Below, one piece after another: positions 8,585 to 17,065 of a stretch of DNA of 64,000 bases. The DNA is from Erysipelotrichaceae bacterium (GTDB lineage Bacteria > Bacillota_I > Bacilli_A > Erysipelotrichales > Erysipelotrichaceae). Both the position numbers and the translations under genes were made by a program. The number at the start of each line of letters is the position of its first letter. The first letter of the stretch is position 1. The stretch spans positions 62,001 to 126,000 of the forward strand of contig JAFRCV010000002.1 of the NCBI GenBank assembly GCA_017404205.1, read 5' to 3'. A model generated the notes under the pieces. The model saw nothing but the letters and a program-made list of their open reading frames with translations. It made no database searches and was not told the DNA's origin.

Positions 8585-10207
8585 TTAATTCTTAAAATTA
8601 TCAATGTATTTGCTCTTGTAGTTTAAAGAACTTTCAATGAAGGAAACAAACAAAGGATGAGGCTTGTTTGGACGAGATTTAAATTCAGGATGATATTGAA
8701 CCCCAATAAAGAATGGATGGTCTTTTATTTCGAATGCTTCAACATAATAATTATCTGGCGACACACCTGAGAATATTGCACCATGTTTTTTAAATTCTTC
8801 ACGATATTCGTTTTGGAATTCATAACGATGACGATGTCTTTCTTGAATTAAATTAGTTCTATAAATATTTTCTAATTTACTTCCTTTTTCAATTTTACAG
8901 TCATAGGCACCAAGCCTCAATGTTCCACCAAGATTTTTTTCTTGATTTTGACCAGGCAGAAGATCAAATATATTGTGTGTTGTTGCTTCGTTAAATTCCT
9001 TGCTATTAGCATCTTTATAGCCTAAGACATTTCTTGCGAACTCAATTCCTGCCACTTGCATACCTAAACATAAACCTAGATATGGAAGTTTTTTTGTTCT
9101 CGCATATTCACAGGAAAGTATCATGCCTTCAACTCCTCTGTTGCCGAAACCTCCAGGGACAATTATTCCATCTACATCACTTAACATATTCTCAATATTT
9201 GTCTTATTTATTTGTTCAGCTTCAATCCATTTTATAGTTAAAGAGCTATCGTTTCCGTATGCACCATGTCTTAGTGCTTCTATGACGCTTAAATAAGCAT
9301 CGTGCAACTCTACATATTTTCCTACAAGCGCAATTTTGCACGACTTAGTCGGATTATCCTGTTTATAAACCATTTCTTTCCAAAATGCTAAATCTGGCAC
9401 GACAATAGGAAGATTTAATCTTTCTAACACAATTTTAGATAAGTTTTGTGCTTCTAATACTAGTGGAAGTTCATAAAGGTTTTTAACCGTAGGGCTTTCA
9501 ATAACACATTCTTCTTTTACATTACAGAATAAAGAAATTTTCTTTTTGATACTATTTGGTAAATGACCATCACATCTACCAACTAAGACATCAGGGTTAA
9601 TTCCTAATTCTTGAAGTAATTTAACAGAGTGTTGTGTTGGCTTTGATTTATATTCATCAGAACCTGAGATGCATGGCACTAAAGATACATGCACAAACAA
9701 TGTATCTTCACGATTGTTTTCTAGTCTTATTTGCCTTATTGCTTCAAAGAAAGGCTGTGATTCGATGTCGCCGACAGTGCCACCGATTTCTGTAATAATC
9801 ACATCAGCTCTACTTTTTTCATAAGCTGATTTAATATAAGATTTTATCTCATTAGTTATATGCGGAATTATTTGAACTGTTTCTCCTAAATAATCTCCTT
9901 TTCTTTCTTTATTCAAAACATTCCAATATACTTTTCCTGATGTAAGATTTGAATATTTGTTTAATCTAGTATTGACGAATCTTTCATAATGGCCTAGATC
10001 TAAATCCGTTTCTGCACCATCTTCGGTCACAAAAACTTCACCATGTTGATATGGAGACATCGTTCCTGGATCAATATTTATATATGGATCTAATTTTTGT
10101 AAGGAAACTCTTAAATTACATTCCTTTAATAATCTACCTAAAGAAGCAGCTATCATGCCTTTGCCTAAGCCAGAGACAACGCCGCCAGTCACAAATATAT
10201 ATTTCAT
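8585..10207 (-). CDS. pyrG: CTP synthase
   Basis: Makes CTP from UTP, ATP and glutamine. 540 residues from the chosen start. The N-terminal synthetase domain starts MKYIFVTGGVVSGLGKG. The C-terminal class I amidotransferase domain has the nucleophile Cys in YLGLCLGMQ (about residue 380) and HPEF. The frame is open to 10291, but the extra 28 residues would overlap the glutamine synthetase gene and are unlike the family. An AGGGGG site 6 bases upstream of the ATG at 10207 decides the start. It lies 10 bases behind the gene that makes its substrate glutamine. Confidence 0.96.
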   Translation of the reverse strand: MKYIFVTGGVVSGLGKGMIAASLGRLLKECNLRVSLQKLDPYINIDPGTMSPYQHGEVFVTEDGAETDLDLGHYERFVNTRLNKYSNLTSGKVYWNVLNKERKGDYLGETVQIIPHITNEIKSYIKSAYEKSRADVIITEIGGTVGDIESQPFFEAIRQIRLENNREDTLFVHVSLVPCISGSDEYKSKPTQHSVKLLQELGINPDVLVGRCDGHLPNSIKKKISLFCNVKEECVIESPTVKNLYELPLVLEAQNLSKIVLERLNLPIVVPDLAFWKEMVYKQDNPTKSCKIALVGKYVELHDAYLSVIEALRHGAYGNDSSLTIKWIEAEQINKTNIENMLSDVDGIIVPGGFGNRGVEGMILSCEYARTKKLPYLGLCLGMQVAGIEFARNVLGYKDANSKEFNEATTHNIFDLLPGQNQEKNLGGTLRLGAYDCKIEKGSKLENIYRTNLIQERHRHRYEFQNEYREEFKKHGAIFSGVSPDNYYVEAFEIKDHPFFIGVQYHPEFKSRPNKPHPLFVSFIESSLNYKSKYIDNFKN

Positions 10208-10217
10208 ATTATTCCCC

Positions 10218-12272
10218 CTAGAATAAAATTTCAGAATATGATGGAACTTTAAATATTTCTTTAGAAGATATTGCTTCATATGAATCAACATCTTTTCTGA
10301 TTTCTTCCATTGCTTTGCGGCATATACTACCCATCATCTTAGCTAATTCATATTCATCTTTTTCTTTTAAGATATTTTGATATGTTTCTTCTAATTCATC
10401 AACTTTAATTGAAATAGAATCATATAGTGAACATAATTTTTCATAATGTTCTTTCATCATATAACTATTACTATTTATATATGTTGATATTTCTTTTGCG
10501 ATAGATGGCAATACTTCACGTTTAGTCATATTTAATAATGTTTTAACTTCGACAGCGATTGTATTTGTATATTGTTCCATTAAAATTTTCTTACGTGCTT
10601 TTAATTCACTTTCAGTAAAGATACCATAATCTTCTAATAATTCTGCATTTTTCTTATCATCATAATGACTGATTGCATCTACTGTTGAAATAATATTTGG
10701 TAAGCCTCTTTTACTTGCGAGATTAACCCAATCTTCACTATATCCATCACCAGAGAAGATTACTTTTTGATGATTTAAAAAATTATTTTTGATAGTTTCA
10801 ATTAACTTTTCTCCTATTTCATCTTCTTTAACATCTTTCAACAATCCAATCGTTTCATCTATTGATTTAGCGATGATAGTGTTTAATACAATGTTTGGCA
10901 GTGCTGCTGAACATGATGATCCCAACATTCTAAATTCAAATTTATTACCAGTAAAGGCAACAGGAGAAGTTCTATTGCGATCTGAATTATCGCTAGGTAA
11001 AGATTTAAAGCCTTGGATATTATAATCATGAATATTTTCTAATTCACAAGCATCTTTACCTTTAATAAAATCATCAATTATTTTTTCTAAATATTCACCT
11101 AGATAAATAGAGATGATTGCTGGAGGAGCTTCATTAGCACCTAGACGATGTTCATTGCCGGGAGTGGCAACTGACATTCTTAATAATTCAGGGTATGTAT
11201 CAACTGCTTTCACAAAACAAGAAATGAATAATAAGAAACGAAGTTGTTCATTATGATTCTTACCTGGTGCAAATAAGTTAGTACCATCATCGCATATTAG
11301 TGAATAGTTGTTATGCTTACCTGAGCCATTAATACCCGCGAAAGGCTTTTCGTGCAATAAACAAGCAAAACTATGTTTATAGGCAACTCTTTTTAATACA
11401 TCCATCATCATTTGGTTTTGATCGACTGCGATGTTCGCATCATTAAAGGTGGCCGCTAATTCAAATTGCCTTGGGGCAACTTCGTTATGTTCAGTTTTCG
11501 CATAGACACCTAATTTCCATAACTCTTCATTCACTTCTTTCATGAAAGCGGCGACTCTTGTTGGAATTGCACCAAAATAATGATCATCTAATTCTTGTCC
11601 CTTTGGTGCACTGTGCCCAAATAATGTTCTACCTGTTAAAATTAAATCTAATCTTTTCTTATATAATGGACGGTCAATCAAAAAATATTCTTGTTCAAGA
11701 CCTACATAAGGCTTAACACTTTTAATATCTTTATAGCCAATAAGATGTAATAATTCACTGGCTTTATGATTTAATAATTCAATTGATTTTAATAATGGTC
11801 CTTTTTTATCTAAGAATTCACCATTATATGAAATGAATATTGAAGGAATACATAATGTATTACCTCTAATAAATGCAGGCGAAGTTAAATCCCAATATGT
11901 ATAACCTCTAGCCTCAAAAGTCGCTCTAAGCCCACCATTAGGAAAGCTTGAAGCATCGGGCTCACCTTTAATTAATGATTTGCCAGAAAATTTTAATAGT
12001 AGTTCACCATGATTGTTTTCCACAAAAGAATCATGTTTTTCTGCTGTAGAACCAGTTAGTGGTTGAAACCAGTGACAAAAATGTGTACAGCCATTTTCAA
12101 TAGCCCAATCTTTCATCATCTCTGCAATCACATCAGCTGTTTTATTATCTAGTTCACCCTTTTTAGCGCAAGCAATTTCAAAAGCTTCAAACACTTCTTT
12201 TGGAAGACGCTCTTTCATGGTCTCTTTAAGAAGAACTAAAGATCCAAAATCTTTAAATACTGTTTCTTTCAT
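10218..12272 (-). CDS. glnN: Glutamine synthetase type III
   Basis: ATP-dependent synthesis of glutamine from glutamate and ammonium. At 684 residues it is far longer than GSI (about 450) and fits the GSIII class seen in gut Bacteroidota and Bacillota. Family features seen: CTHFCHWFQPLTGSTAEKHD near the N-terminus, FNDANIAVDQNQMMMDVLK, and the ATP/glutamate motif NGSGKHNNYSL in the middle. It is placed between two glutamine-consuming enzymes (GlmS upstream, PyrG downstream) in one minus-strand cluster; 54 bases separate it from glmS. No GlnR or other nitrogen-control site is obvious. Confidence 0.94.
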   Translation of the reverse strand: MKETVFKDFGSLVLLKETMKERLPKEVFEAFEIACAKKGELDNKTADVIAEMMKDWAIENGCTHFCHWFQPLTGSTAEKHDSFVENNHGELLLKFSGKSLIKGEPDASSFPNGGLRATFEARGYTYWDLTSPAFIRGNTLCIPSIFISYNGEFLDKKGPLLKSIELLNHKASELLHLIGYKDIKSVKPYVGLEQEYFLIDRPLYKKRLDLILTGRTLFGHSAPKGQELDDHYFGAIPTRVAAFMKEVNEELWKLGVYAKTEHNEVAPRQFELAATFNDANIAVDQNQMMMDVLKRVAYKHSFACLLHEKPFAGINGSGKHNNYSLICDDGTNLFAPGKNHNEQLRFLLFISCFVKAVDTYPELLRMSVATPGNEHRLGANEAPPAIISIYLGEYLEKIIDDFIKGKDACELENIHDYNIQGFKSLPSDNSDRNRTSPVAFTGNKFEFRMLGSSCSAALPNIVLNTIIAKSIDETIGLLKDVKEDEIGEKLIETIKNNFLNHQKVIFSGDGYSEDWVNLASKRGLPNIISTVDAISHYDDKKNAELLEDYGIFTESELKARKKILMEQYTNTIAVEVKTLLNMTKREVLPSIAKEISTYINSNSYMMKEHYEKLCSLYDSISIKVDELEETYQNILKEKDEYELAKMMGSICRKAMEEIRKDVDSYEAISSKEIFKVPSYSEILF

Positions 12273-12326
12273 AATTTAATACCTTTCGTAATTGTTGTTT
12301 TGATGAGTGAACACTATAACTATTCC

Positions 12327-14138
12327 TTATTCTACAGTTACTACTTTAGCTAGATTACGAGGTTTATCAACATCGTAACCTTTATCGATGGCGATGTAGT
12401 ACGCCAATATTTGTAATATTACTACACCCACAAACACGACAAAATCATCAATACAGTTTGGAATTACAATTGTGTCAATGTTTTGATTTAATTGTGGTAA
12501 TAGATTTTCTTTTATGATAACTAAAACTTTAGCACCTCTCGCTCTTGTCTCTTTGATATTTGATGATTCTTTTAAAATTAAATCATCTTGTGTTATTAAA
12601 GCGAGCACAGGCATTGAGTTTTCAATTAAAGCGATTGGCCCATGTTTTAGTTCGCCAGAAGCATAAGCTTCTGCATGTATATAAGTTATTTCTTTAATTT
12701 TTAAAGCACCCTCTAAAAGTGTTAAATAATCTAACCCTCTACCAATTAAGAATAAATCTTTATGATTTAGATAATTCTTTGTTAATAGGTGATATTCATT
12801 TCTTTTATCGATGGTTTGCTTCATAAGCTCTGGTAATTTTAATAATTCATCTATTAGACTTCTAACTTTATTCTCATCAAGGACTTTTCTTTGTAAGCCA
12901 CAAGAAAAAGCCAATAGATATAATAGCGCAAGTTGGCATGTATATGCTTTTGTTGAAGCGACTGCAATTTCTGGACCCGCATCAGTATATAATGTATAAT
13001 CACAAATTCTTGATAAAGAAGAATCTTTTACATTAATGATGCCTAATGTTGGATAGCCTAAATTCTTCACTCTTTCAATTGCTTCAATCGTATCAATTGT
13101 TTCACCTGATTGTGAGATACCAATGAATAATGGTTTTTTAGAAAACACTTTAGGCGCATAAATAAATTCAGACGCTAACGAAACATTAGTTTTAACTAAG
13201 GCATGTTTTTCAAACATTGCTTTACCAACCAATCCCGCATGATATGATGTTCCACACGCAATGATTTCTACACTATCAATTTCTTTTAGAATTGATTCAT
13301 CAAAATTATCACCATTAAAACTAATTAGTCCATCAACGATTCTTTTATTAATTGTTTTATAAACGCAATCTGGCTGTTCAACAATTTCTTTTTCCATAAA
13401 GAAAGGAAAATCTTTTTTATCAAATTGATCAGCCTTCCAATCGATGGTCTTTAATTCAGACTCAATTACATTATTATTCAAATCATATAAAGTTGTTTTA
13501 TTCTTATTAACAAATAAAATACTTTCTTCAGGTAGAACAAAATATCTGTCACTCATTAAAGACAACGGCATTAAATCAGATGCCAACAATACTTCTCTTT
13601 CTTTTTTACATACAACAATTGGTGACACTTTTCTAAATGCAAAAAGACTATCAGGAATATCTTTAAACATTATGACAAAGCTATAAGTTCCTTCAATCTT
13701 TTTAATTAATTTATTAATTGCAGAAAACGGATTGCCATCATAATAATAATTTAATAAGGCTGCCGCAACTTCGCTATCGCACGTTGTCTTTAAGATGTCT
13801 TTTAAATTAAACTCCTCAATTAAATCTTTGTAATTTTCAATGATGCCATTATGAACTAATACAACATTTCCAAAATCATGAGGATGCGCATTCTTATAAG
13901 ATACACTACCATGCGTTGCCCATCTTGTATGACCAAAACCACAAGTAAAAGAAGGAATATTGCCTAGGCTATTTTCCAAATCTTCAACTTTACCAACACA
14001 CTTATATATATTGACATTTTGACCACCATGAAAAGCTACACCGACACTATCATATCCGCGATACTGTAACATTTTCAAGCCGTCAAGAATTATTTTTGAT
14101 GCATTATTATTACCTACATAGCCAATAATTCCACACAT
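12327..14138 (-). CDS. glmS: Glutamine--fructose-6-phosphate aminotransferase
   Basis: First step of amino-sugar synthesis for peptidoglycan: fructose-6-P plus glutamine gives glucosamine-6-P. 603 residues. N-terminal glutaminase begins MCGIIGYVG with Cys2 as nucleophile and has GHTRWATHG. Two SIS sugar-binding domains follow, with CGTSYHAGL and the SQSGET and ASTKAYT motifs, and the protein ends DKPRNLAKVVTVE. The gene is preceded by a glmS ribozyme (14188-14335), so it is repressed when its own product accumulates. Confidence 0.97.
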   Translation of the reverse strand: MCGIIGYVGNNNASKIILDGLKMLQYRGYDSVGVAFHGGQNVNIYKCVGKVEDLENSLGNIPSFTCGFGHTRWATHGSVSYKNAHPHDFGNVVLVHNGIIENYKDLIEEFNLKDILKTTCDSEVAAALLNYYYDGNPFSAINKLIKKIEGTYSFVIMFKDIPDSLFAFRKVSPIVVCKKEREVLLASDLMPLSLMSDRYFVLPEESILFVNKNKTTLYDLNNNVIESELKTIDWKADQFDKKDFPFFMEKEIVEQPDCVYKTINKRIVDGLISFNGDNFDESILKEIDSVEIIACGTSYHAGLVGKAMFEKHALVKTNVSLASEFIYAPKVFSKKPLFIGISQSGETIDTIEAIERVKNLGYPTLGIINVKDSSLSRICDYTLYTDAGPEIAVASTKAYTCQLALLYLLAFSCGLQRKVLDENKVRSLIDELLKLPELMKQTIDKRNEYHLLTKNYLNHKDLFLIGRGLDYLTLLEGALKIKEITYIHAEAYASGELKHGPIALIENSMPVLALITQDDLILKESSNIKETRARGAKVLVIIKENLLPQLNQNIDTIVIPNCIDDFVVFVGVVILQILAYYIAIDKGYDVDKPRNLAKVVTVE

Positions 14139-14187
14139 AATTTCCTCAGCTTTCTCTATTATTATTTTTTAAATTATTTTTCTAAAG

Positions 14188-14335
14188 TACATCCATCATA
14201 GTGTTTCTGTTTTGCGATTACTCGCATATTTGCCACTATGTTCGCAGTGGATCCTGCGTAGGGGCACCCGCCGAATTTTCGAAAATCCCCTAACCTCGTT
14301 AACCTCTCTGCATAGGTGCTTGGCGCTAGAAGAGA
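14188..14335 (-). ncRNA. glmS self-cleaving ribozyme-riboswitch in the glmS leader
   Basis: On the minus strand the leader holds the cleavage core AGCGCC (14327 to 14322), then GTTAACGAGGTTAGGGG, the conserved TTCGAAAATTCGGCGG pseudoknot segment, GTGCCCCTAC pairing back, and a 3' domain with AGTGG / CCACT type pairing ending near GATGGATG. This order matches the known glmS ribozyme of Bacillus (GUUGACGAGG ... UUUUCGGCGG). Cleavage is expected between A at 14327 and G at 14326, activated by glucosamine-6-phosphate. The boundaries are estimates. Confidence 0.93.
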
Positions 14336-14364
14336 AAATTAGTATTCACGTCATCAATGTCAAA
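14336..14364 (-). promoter_or_regulatory. Candidate glmS promoter
   Basis: Minus-strand TTGACA (14364-14359), a 17 base spacer, and TAATTT (14341-14336). Transcription would start near 14329, two or three bases before the ribozyme cleavage site, which fits the short 5' tail this ribozyme needs. The -10 match is weak. Confidence 0.5.
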
Positions 14365-14444
14365 GAACAACAATGCAATCATGATATAAGAAAAATTAAA
14401 ATTTCGCAATCATTATAATTATTGCCAAGGAAATATATACTGAT

Positions 14445-14473
14445 TTTACTATTTGTTTTTTATTTGATATGAT
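14445..14473 (+). promoter_or_regulatory. serS promoter
   Basis: TTTACT (14445-14450), 17 bases, TATGAT (14468-14473). The start is predicted near 14480, just before the T-box stem I. Confidence 0.7.
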
Positions 14474-14479
14474 GCTATT

Positions 14480-14665
14480 GTACTCATTAAGGAATATAGT
14501 AAGATAGCTATCTAAAGAGAGATAATGGATGGTGAAAATTATCGTTAGTGCTTACGAATCTACCTTATAGTTGATTTAACAAATCACGTATAACTGCGTT
14601 AAAGTTAAAGTAATAAATAAAGGTGGTACCGCGCTTTGCGCCCTTGTCTCACCTTTTTTATTTTA
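14480..14665 (+). promoter_or_regulatory. Serine-specific T-box leader of serS
   Basis: T-box riboswitch that reads the charging state of tRNA-Ser. Stem I carries the loop-E pair AGTA (in TATAGTAAG, near 14497-14505) and GAA (14556-14558), and the specifier codon directly after GAA is TCT (Ser, 14559-14561) followed by A. The T-box sequence AGGTGGTACCGCG is at 14621-14633. The terminator uses AAAGGTG (14619-14625) with CACCTTT (14650-14656), an inner GCGC/GCGC stem and a T run. Uncharged tRNA-Ser should stabilise the antiterminator and let serS be transcribed. Confidence 0.93.
14619..14665 (+). terminator. Regulated terminator of the serS T-box
   Basis: Outer stem AAAGGTG/CACCTTT, inner stem GCGC/GCGC, then TTTTTTATTTT. 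It is competed by the antiterminator that uses the T-box sequence. Confidence 0.85.
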
Positions 14666-14675
14666 GGAGGGGAAT

Positions 14676-15959
14676 ATGATTGATATTAAATTAATTAGAG
14701 AAAACGTTGATCTTGTCAAAGAAAATATTAAAAAGAAATTTCAAGATGAGAAACTAGAGCTTGTTGATAAAGTTAAACAACTTGATGAAGATTACCGCAA
14801 TTTAAGAAAAGAAGCTGATGAATTAAGAGGAAGAAGAAATTCATTATCTAAAGAAATTGGCAATTTTATGAAACAAGGCTTAAAAGATAAAGCTGAAGAA
14901 ATAAAGAAAGAAGTTGCTAATATTGCCAAAAGAATAACGGAATGTGAAGAAAATGAAGTCAAATTAGAAGAAGAAATTAGGAAGATAATGCTTGTAATTC
15001 CTAATATTATTGATGCTTCTGTTCCAATTGGCAAAGATGATTCAGAAAATGTTGAAATTGAACAGTTTGGAACAAAAAGAGATTTTGATTTTGAAATACC
15101 ATATCATGTAGACATTATGGAAAATTTAGATGGCATTGATCTCGATGCCGCAAGAAAAACATCAGGAAATGGATTCTATTATTTAAAAGGCGATATTGCT
15201 AGACTTCATTCATCTATTTTGTCTTATGCAAGAGACTTTATGATTAATCGAGGTTTTACGTATTATATTCCACCATTTATGATTAGATCTGATGTTGTAA
15301 ACGGTGTTATGTCTTTTGCAGAAATGGAAAATATGATGTACAAAATAGAGGGCGAAGATTTGTATTTAATAGGAACATCAGAGCACTCTATGATAGGTAA
15401 GTTTATTGACACTATTTTAAATGAAGACGATTTACCAGAAAAACTAACTTCTTATTCACCATGTTTTAGAAAGGAAGTTGGAGCTCACGGAATCGAGGAA
15501 AGAGGAGTGTATCGTATACATCAATTTGAAAAACAAGAGATGATTGTTGTATGCAAACCAGAGGATTCTATGAAATTTTATGATGAATTATGGAAAAATA
15601 CTGTCGATTTCTTCTTAACACTAGATATTCCAGTAAGAACTTTAGAGTGCTGTTCTGGTGACTTGGCTGATTTAAAAGTTAAATCTTGTGATGTTGAAGC
15701 GTGGTCTCCTCGTCAAAAGAAGTATTTTGAGGTTGGTTCATGTTCAAATCTTGGAGATGCGCAAGCTCGTAGATTAAAAATTAGAATCAAAGGTGAAAAC
15801 GGCAATTACTTCGCTCATACTTTAAACAATACCGTTGTAGCTCCACCAAGAATGTTAATTGCCTTCTTGGAGAACAACTTGAATGAAGATGGATCTATTA
15901 ATATTCCTGTGGCTTTAAGACCTTATATGGGTGGACAAGAAAAAATAGTTAAAAAATAA
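14676..15959 (+). CDS. serS: Seryl-tRNA synthetase
   Basis: Charges tRNA-Ser (and tRNA-Sec where present). 427 residues. The N-terminal about 110 residues are a charged antiparallel coiled coil that holds the long arm of tRNA-Ser. The class II core shows motif 2 FRKEVGAHGIEERGVYRIHQ and motif 3 in FLENNL after the SCSNLGDAQARRLKIR segment. The motif 2 wording differs from the common FRSEAG-type and resembles a SerRS subgroup that I recall from Clostridia. The TCT-specific T-box upstream confirms the amino acid. The AGGAGG 6 bases upstream sets the start. Confidence 0.96.
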   Translation: MIDIKLIRENVDLVKENIKKKFQDEKLELVDKVKQLDEDYRNLRKEADELRGRRNSLSKEIGNFMKQGLKDKAEEIKKEVANIAKRITECEENEVKLEEEIRKIMLVIPNIIDASVPIGKDDSENVEIEQFGTKRDFDFEIPYHVDIMENLDGIDLDAARKTSGNGFYYLKGDIARLHSSILSYARDFMINRGFTYYIPPFMIRSDVVNGVMSFAEMENMMYKIEGEDLYLIGTSEHSMIGKFIDTILNEDDLPEKLTSYSPCFRKEVGAHGIEERGVYRIHQFEKQEMIVVCKPEDSMKFYDELWKNTVDFFLTLDIPVRTLECCSGDLADLKVKSCDVEAWSPRQKKYFEVGSCSNLGDAQARRLKIRIKGENGNYFAHTLNNTVVAPPRMLIAFLENNLNEDGSINIPVALRPYMGGQEKIVKK

Positions 15960-15975
15960 TGTTTCACGTGAAACT
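15960..15975. promoter_or_regulatory. parS site (ParB/Spo0J binding), perfect core
   Basis: TGTTTCACGTGAAACT: the 14 bp palindrome GTTTCACGTGAAAC equals the core of the Bacillus parS consensus TGTTNCACGTGAAACA. It lies immediately after the serS stop codon in an origin-proximal region. Confidence 0.9.
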
Positions 15976-15984
15976 TTAATAAAA

Positions 15985-16000
15985 TGTTTCATGTGAAACA
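15985..16000. promoter_or_regulatory. Second parS-like site
   Basis: TGTTTCATGTGAAACA, one change (C to T) from the parS consensus in the central CACGTG. It starts 25 bases from the first site, so the centres are about 2.4 helical turns apart. Confidence 0.75.
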
Positions 16001-16028
16001 TAAAATAATATCAAAAAGAAAATAGATT

Positions 16029-16037
16029 TGATATAAT
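16029..16037 (+). promoter_or_regulatory. Extended -10 promoter of ffs
   Basis: TGATATAAT with the -10 hexamer at 16032-16037; the RNA begins 7 bases later at 16044. There is no convincing -35. It serves as an internal ruler for the -10 to +1 distance at other promoters here. Confidence 0.7.
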
Positions 16038-16043
16038 AACAAT

Positions 16044-16120
16044 GCGCAACAGTTATGCTCTAACTTGGTCAGGACAGGAATGTAGCAGCCATACGAACCT
16101 CTATCTGTGTGCGCTTTTTT
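16044..16120 (+). ncRNA. ffs: Signal recognition particle RNA (short, 4.5S type)
   Basis: A hairpin RNA of about 71 bases plus a T tail. The conserved Ffh-binding domain is unmistakable: GGTCAGG, the GGAA loop, and AGCAGCC (16077-16090 region). The ends pair (GCGCAACAG with CTGTGTGCGC) and are followed by a T6 run that acts as terminator. It is the short form without the Alu domain, unlike the long scRNA of Bacillus subtilis. It sits between serS and tadA, as in many Bacillota. Confidence 0.93.
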
Positions 16121-16124
16121 ATAT

Positions 16125-16130
16125 TATAAT
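16125..16130 (+). promoter_or_regulatory. tadA -10 box giving a leaderless mRNA
   Basis: TATAAT directly after the ffs T tail. The distance from its last base to the A of ATG 16137 is 7, the same as -10 to +1 at ffs. There is no ribosome binding site between them. Confidence 0.6.
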
Positions 16131-16136
16131 TTAAAT

Positions 16137-16586
16137 ATGTATAGACAAGAATTTATGAACGCCGCCATAAAAGAAGCAGTTAAAGCTTTTAAAGAAGATG
16201 AAGTTCCAATTGGCTGTGTCATTGTTAAAGATGAAAAAATAATCGCTAAAGCACATAATAAAAAAGAAGCCAAGAAGGATTCAACTGCTCACAGTGAGAT
16301 TGAATGCATTAAAAAAGCAAGCAAGAAATTAAATAATTGGCATTTAGATGGTCTTGACTTATATACAACATTAGAACCTTGCATAATGTGCACAGGGGCA
16401 ATAATTAATTCAAGAATTAAAAACGTCTATTTTGCCGCAAAAGATCCAAAAGGTGGAGCGTTTGTCAGTAATGTAAAAATTAAAAGAATAAAAGGAATCA
16501 ATCATTACCCTGAATATAAATATGTAGAAGATGAAATGTATATAAAACTGCTAAAAGAATTTTTTAAAGGAAAGAGAAAGATATGA
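16137..16586 (+). CDS. tadA: tRNA-specific adenosine deaminase
   Basis: Converts A34 to inosine in tRNA-Arg(ACG). 149 residues. Zinc and catalytic residues are His52-x-Glu54 (AHSEIE, where most homologues have HAE) and PCIMC with Cys82 and Cys85. The frame is open to 16107, but that part lies over the SRP RNA; MYRQEFM at 16137 matches the usual N-terminus. There is no ribosome binding site, and a TATAAT ends 7 bases before the ATG, so the message is probably leaderless. The stop overlaps the next start (ATGA). Confidence 0.93.
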   Translation: MYRQEFMNAAIKEAVKAFKEDEVPIGCVIVKDEKIIAKAHNKKEAKKDSTAHSEIECIKKASKKLNNWHLDGLDLYTTLEPCIMCTGAIINSRIKNVYFAAKDPKGGAFVSNVKIKRIKGINHYPEYKYVEDEMYIKLLKEFFKGKRKI

Positions 16587-17044
16587 AAATAGCGATAATA
16601 GGATATCCATATAGTGGACAAGTAGAATTGGCTCAGTATTTAGAGAAAAAATTTTTCTGTCCAACACTTTATCTTGATCATATATTTCCAAAATCAGAAG
16701 CAAGCGATGAGATAAAAAAACAAATGTTAGAAAATTATCTTAAAGAAAATATTTCCTGGGTAATAGAAGGAAGCTATGATAATATTCTCTTTGAAAAAAG
16801 AATGGAAGAAGCTGACAAAATAGTAATTATGCGTTTTAATCGTTTTGCTTGTTTGTTTAAATATTTAAGAGCACATCGCAAAGCTAATCAAGAGATTAAT
16901 GAAGAAGAAATTAAAGAATTATTTATAAATTCAAGAAAAAAAGAACATCGCAAATTATACAACAAAGTTATGCGTCAATATAGTGAAAAAGTTGTATTAA
17001 TGAATAGAAGAACACAAGTTTTGTTATTTAGAGATATTATTTAA
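16583..17044 (+). CDS. FlaR/adenylate-kinase-like P-loop protein with degenerate Walker A
   Basis: A 153-residue protein resembling the small kinase-like family annotated as topology modulation protein (FlaR): an N-terminal P-loop region, WVIEGSYDNILFEKRMEEAD and the family-like MRFNRFACLFKYLRAHRK. The P-loop reads GYPYSGQVE (residues 7-15) where active members have GxxGSGKST; the essential Lys is Gln13 and the Ser/Thr is Val14, so ATP binding is doubtful. Start overlaps the tadA stop by 4 bases. Function unknown. Confidence 0.6.
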   Translation: MKIAIIGYPYSGQVELAQYLEKKFFCPTLYLDHIFPKSEASDEIKKQMLENYLKENISWVIEGSYDNILFEKRMEEADKIVIMRFNRFACLFKYLRAHRKANQEINEEEIKELFINSRKKEHRKLYNKVMRQYSEKVVLMNRRTQVLLFRDII

Positions 17045-17065
17045 TAAGTTAATAATGATGGCTTT

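Noticed and set aside
10208-10291. 28-residue N-terminal extension of CTP synthase
   Set aside because: It overlaps the glutamine synthetase coding region; an AGGGGG site and the family N-terminus place the start at 10207.
14212-14418. Plus-strand ORF of 68 codons upstream of serS
   Set aside because: It is antisense to the glmS ribozyme, whose conserved core fully explains the sequence; no ribosome binding site.
15961-16000. Reading the serS-ffs palindromes as terminators
   Set aside because: The cores match the parS consensus and no T run follows either palindrome.
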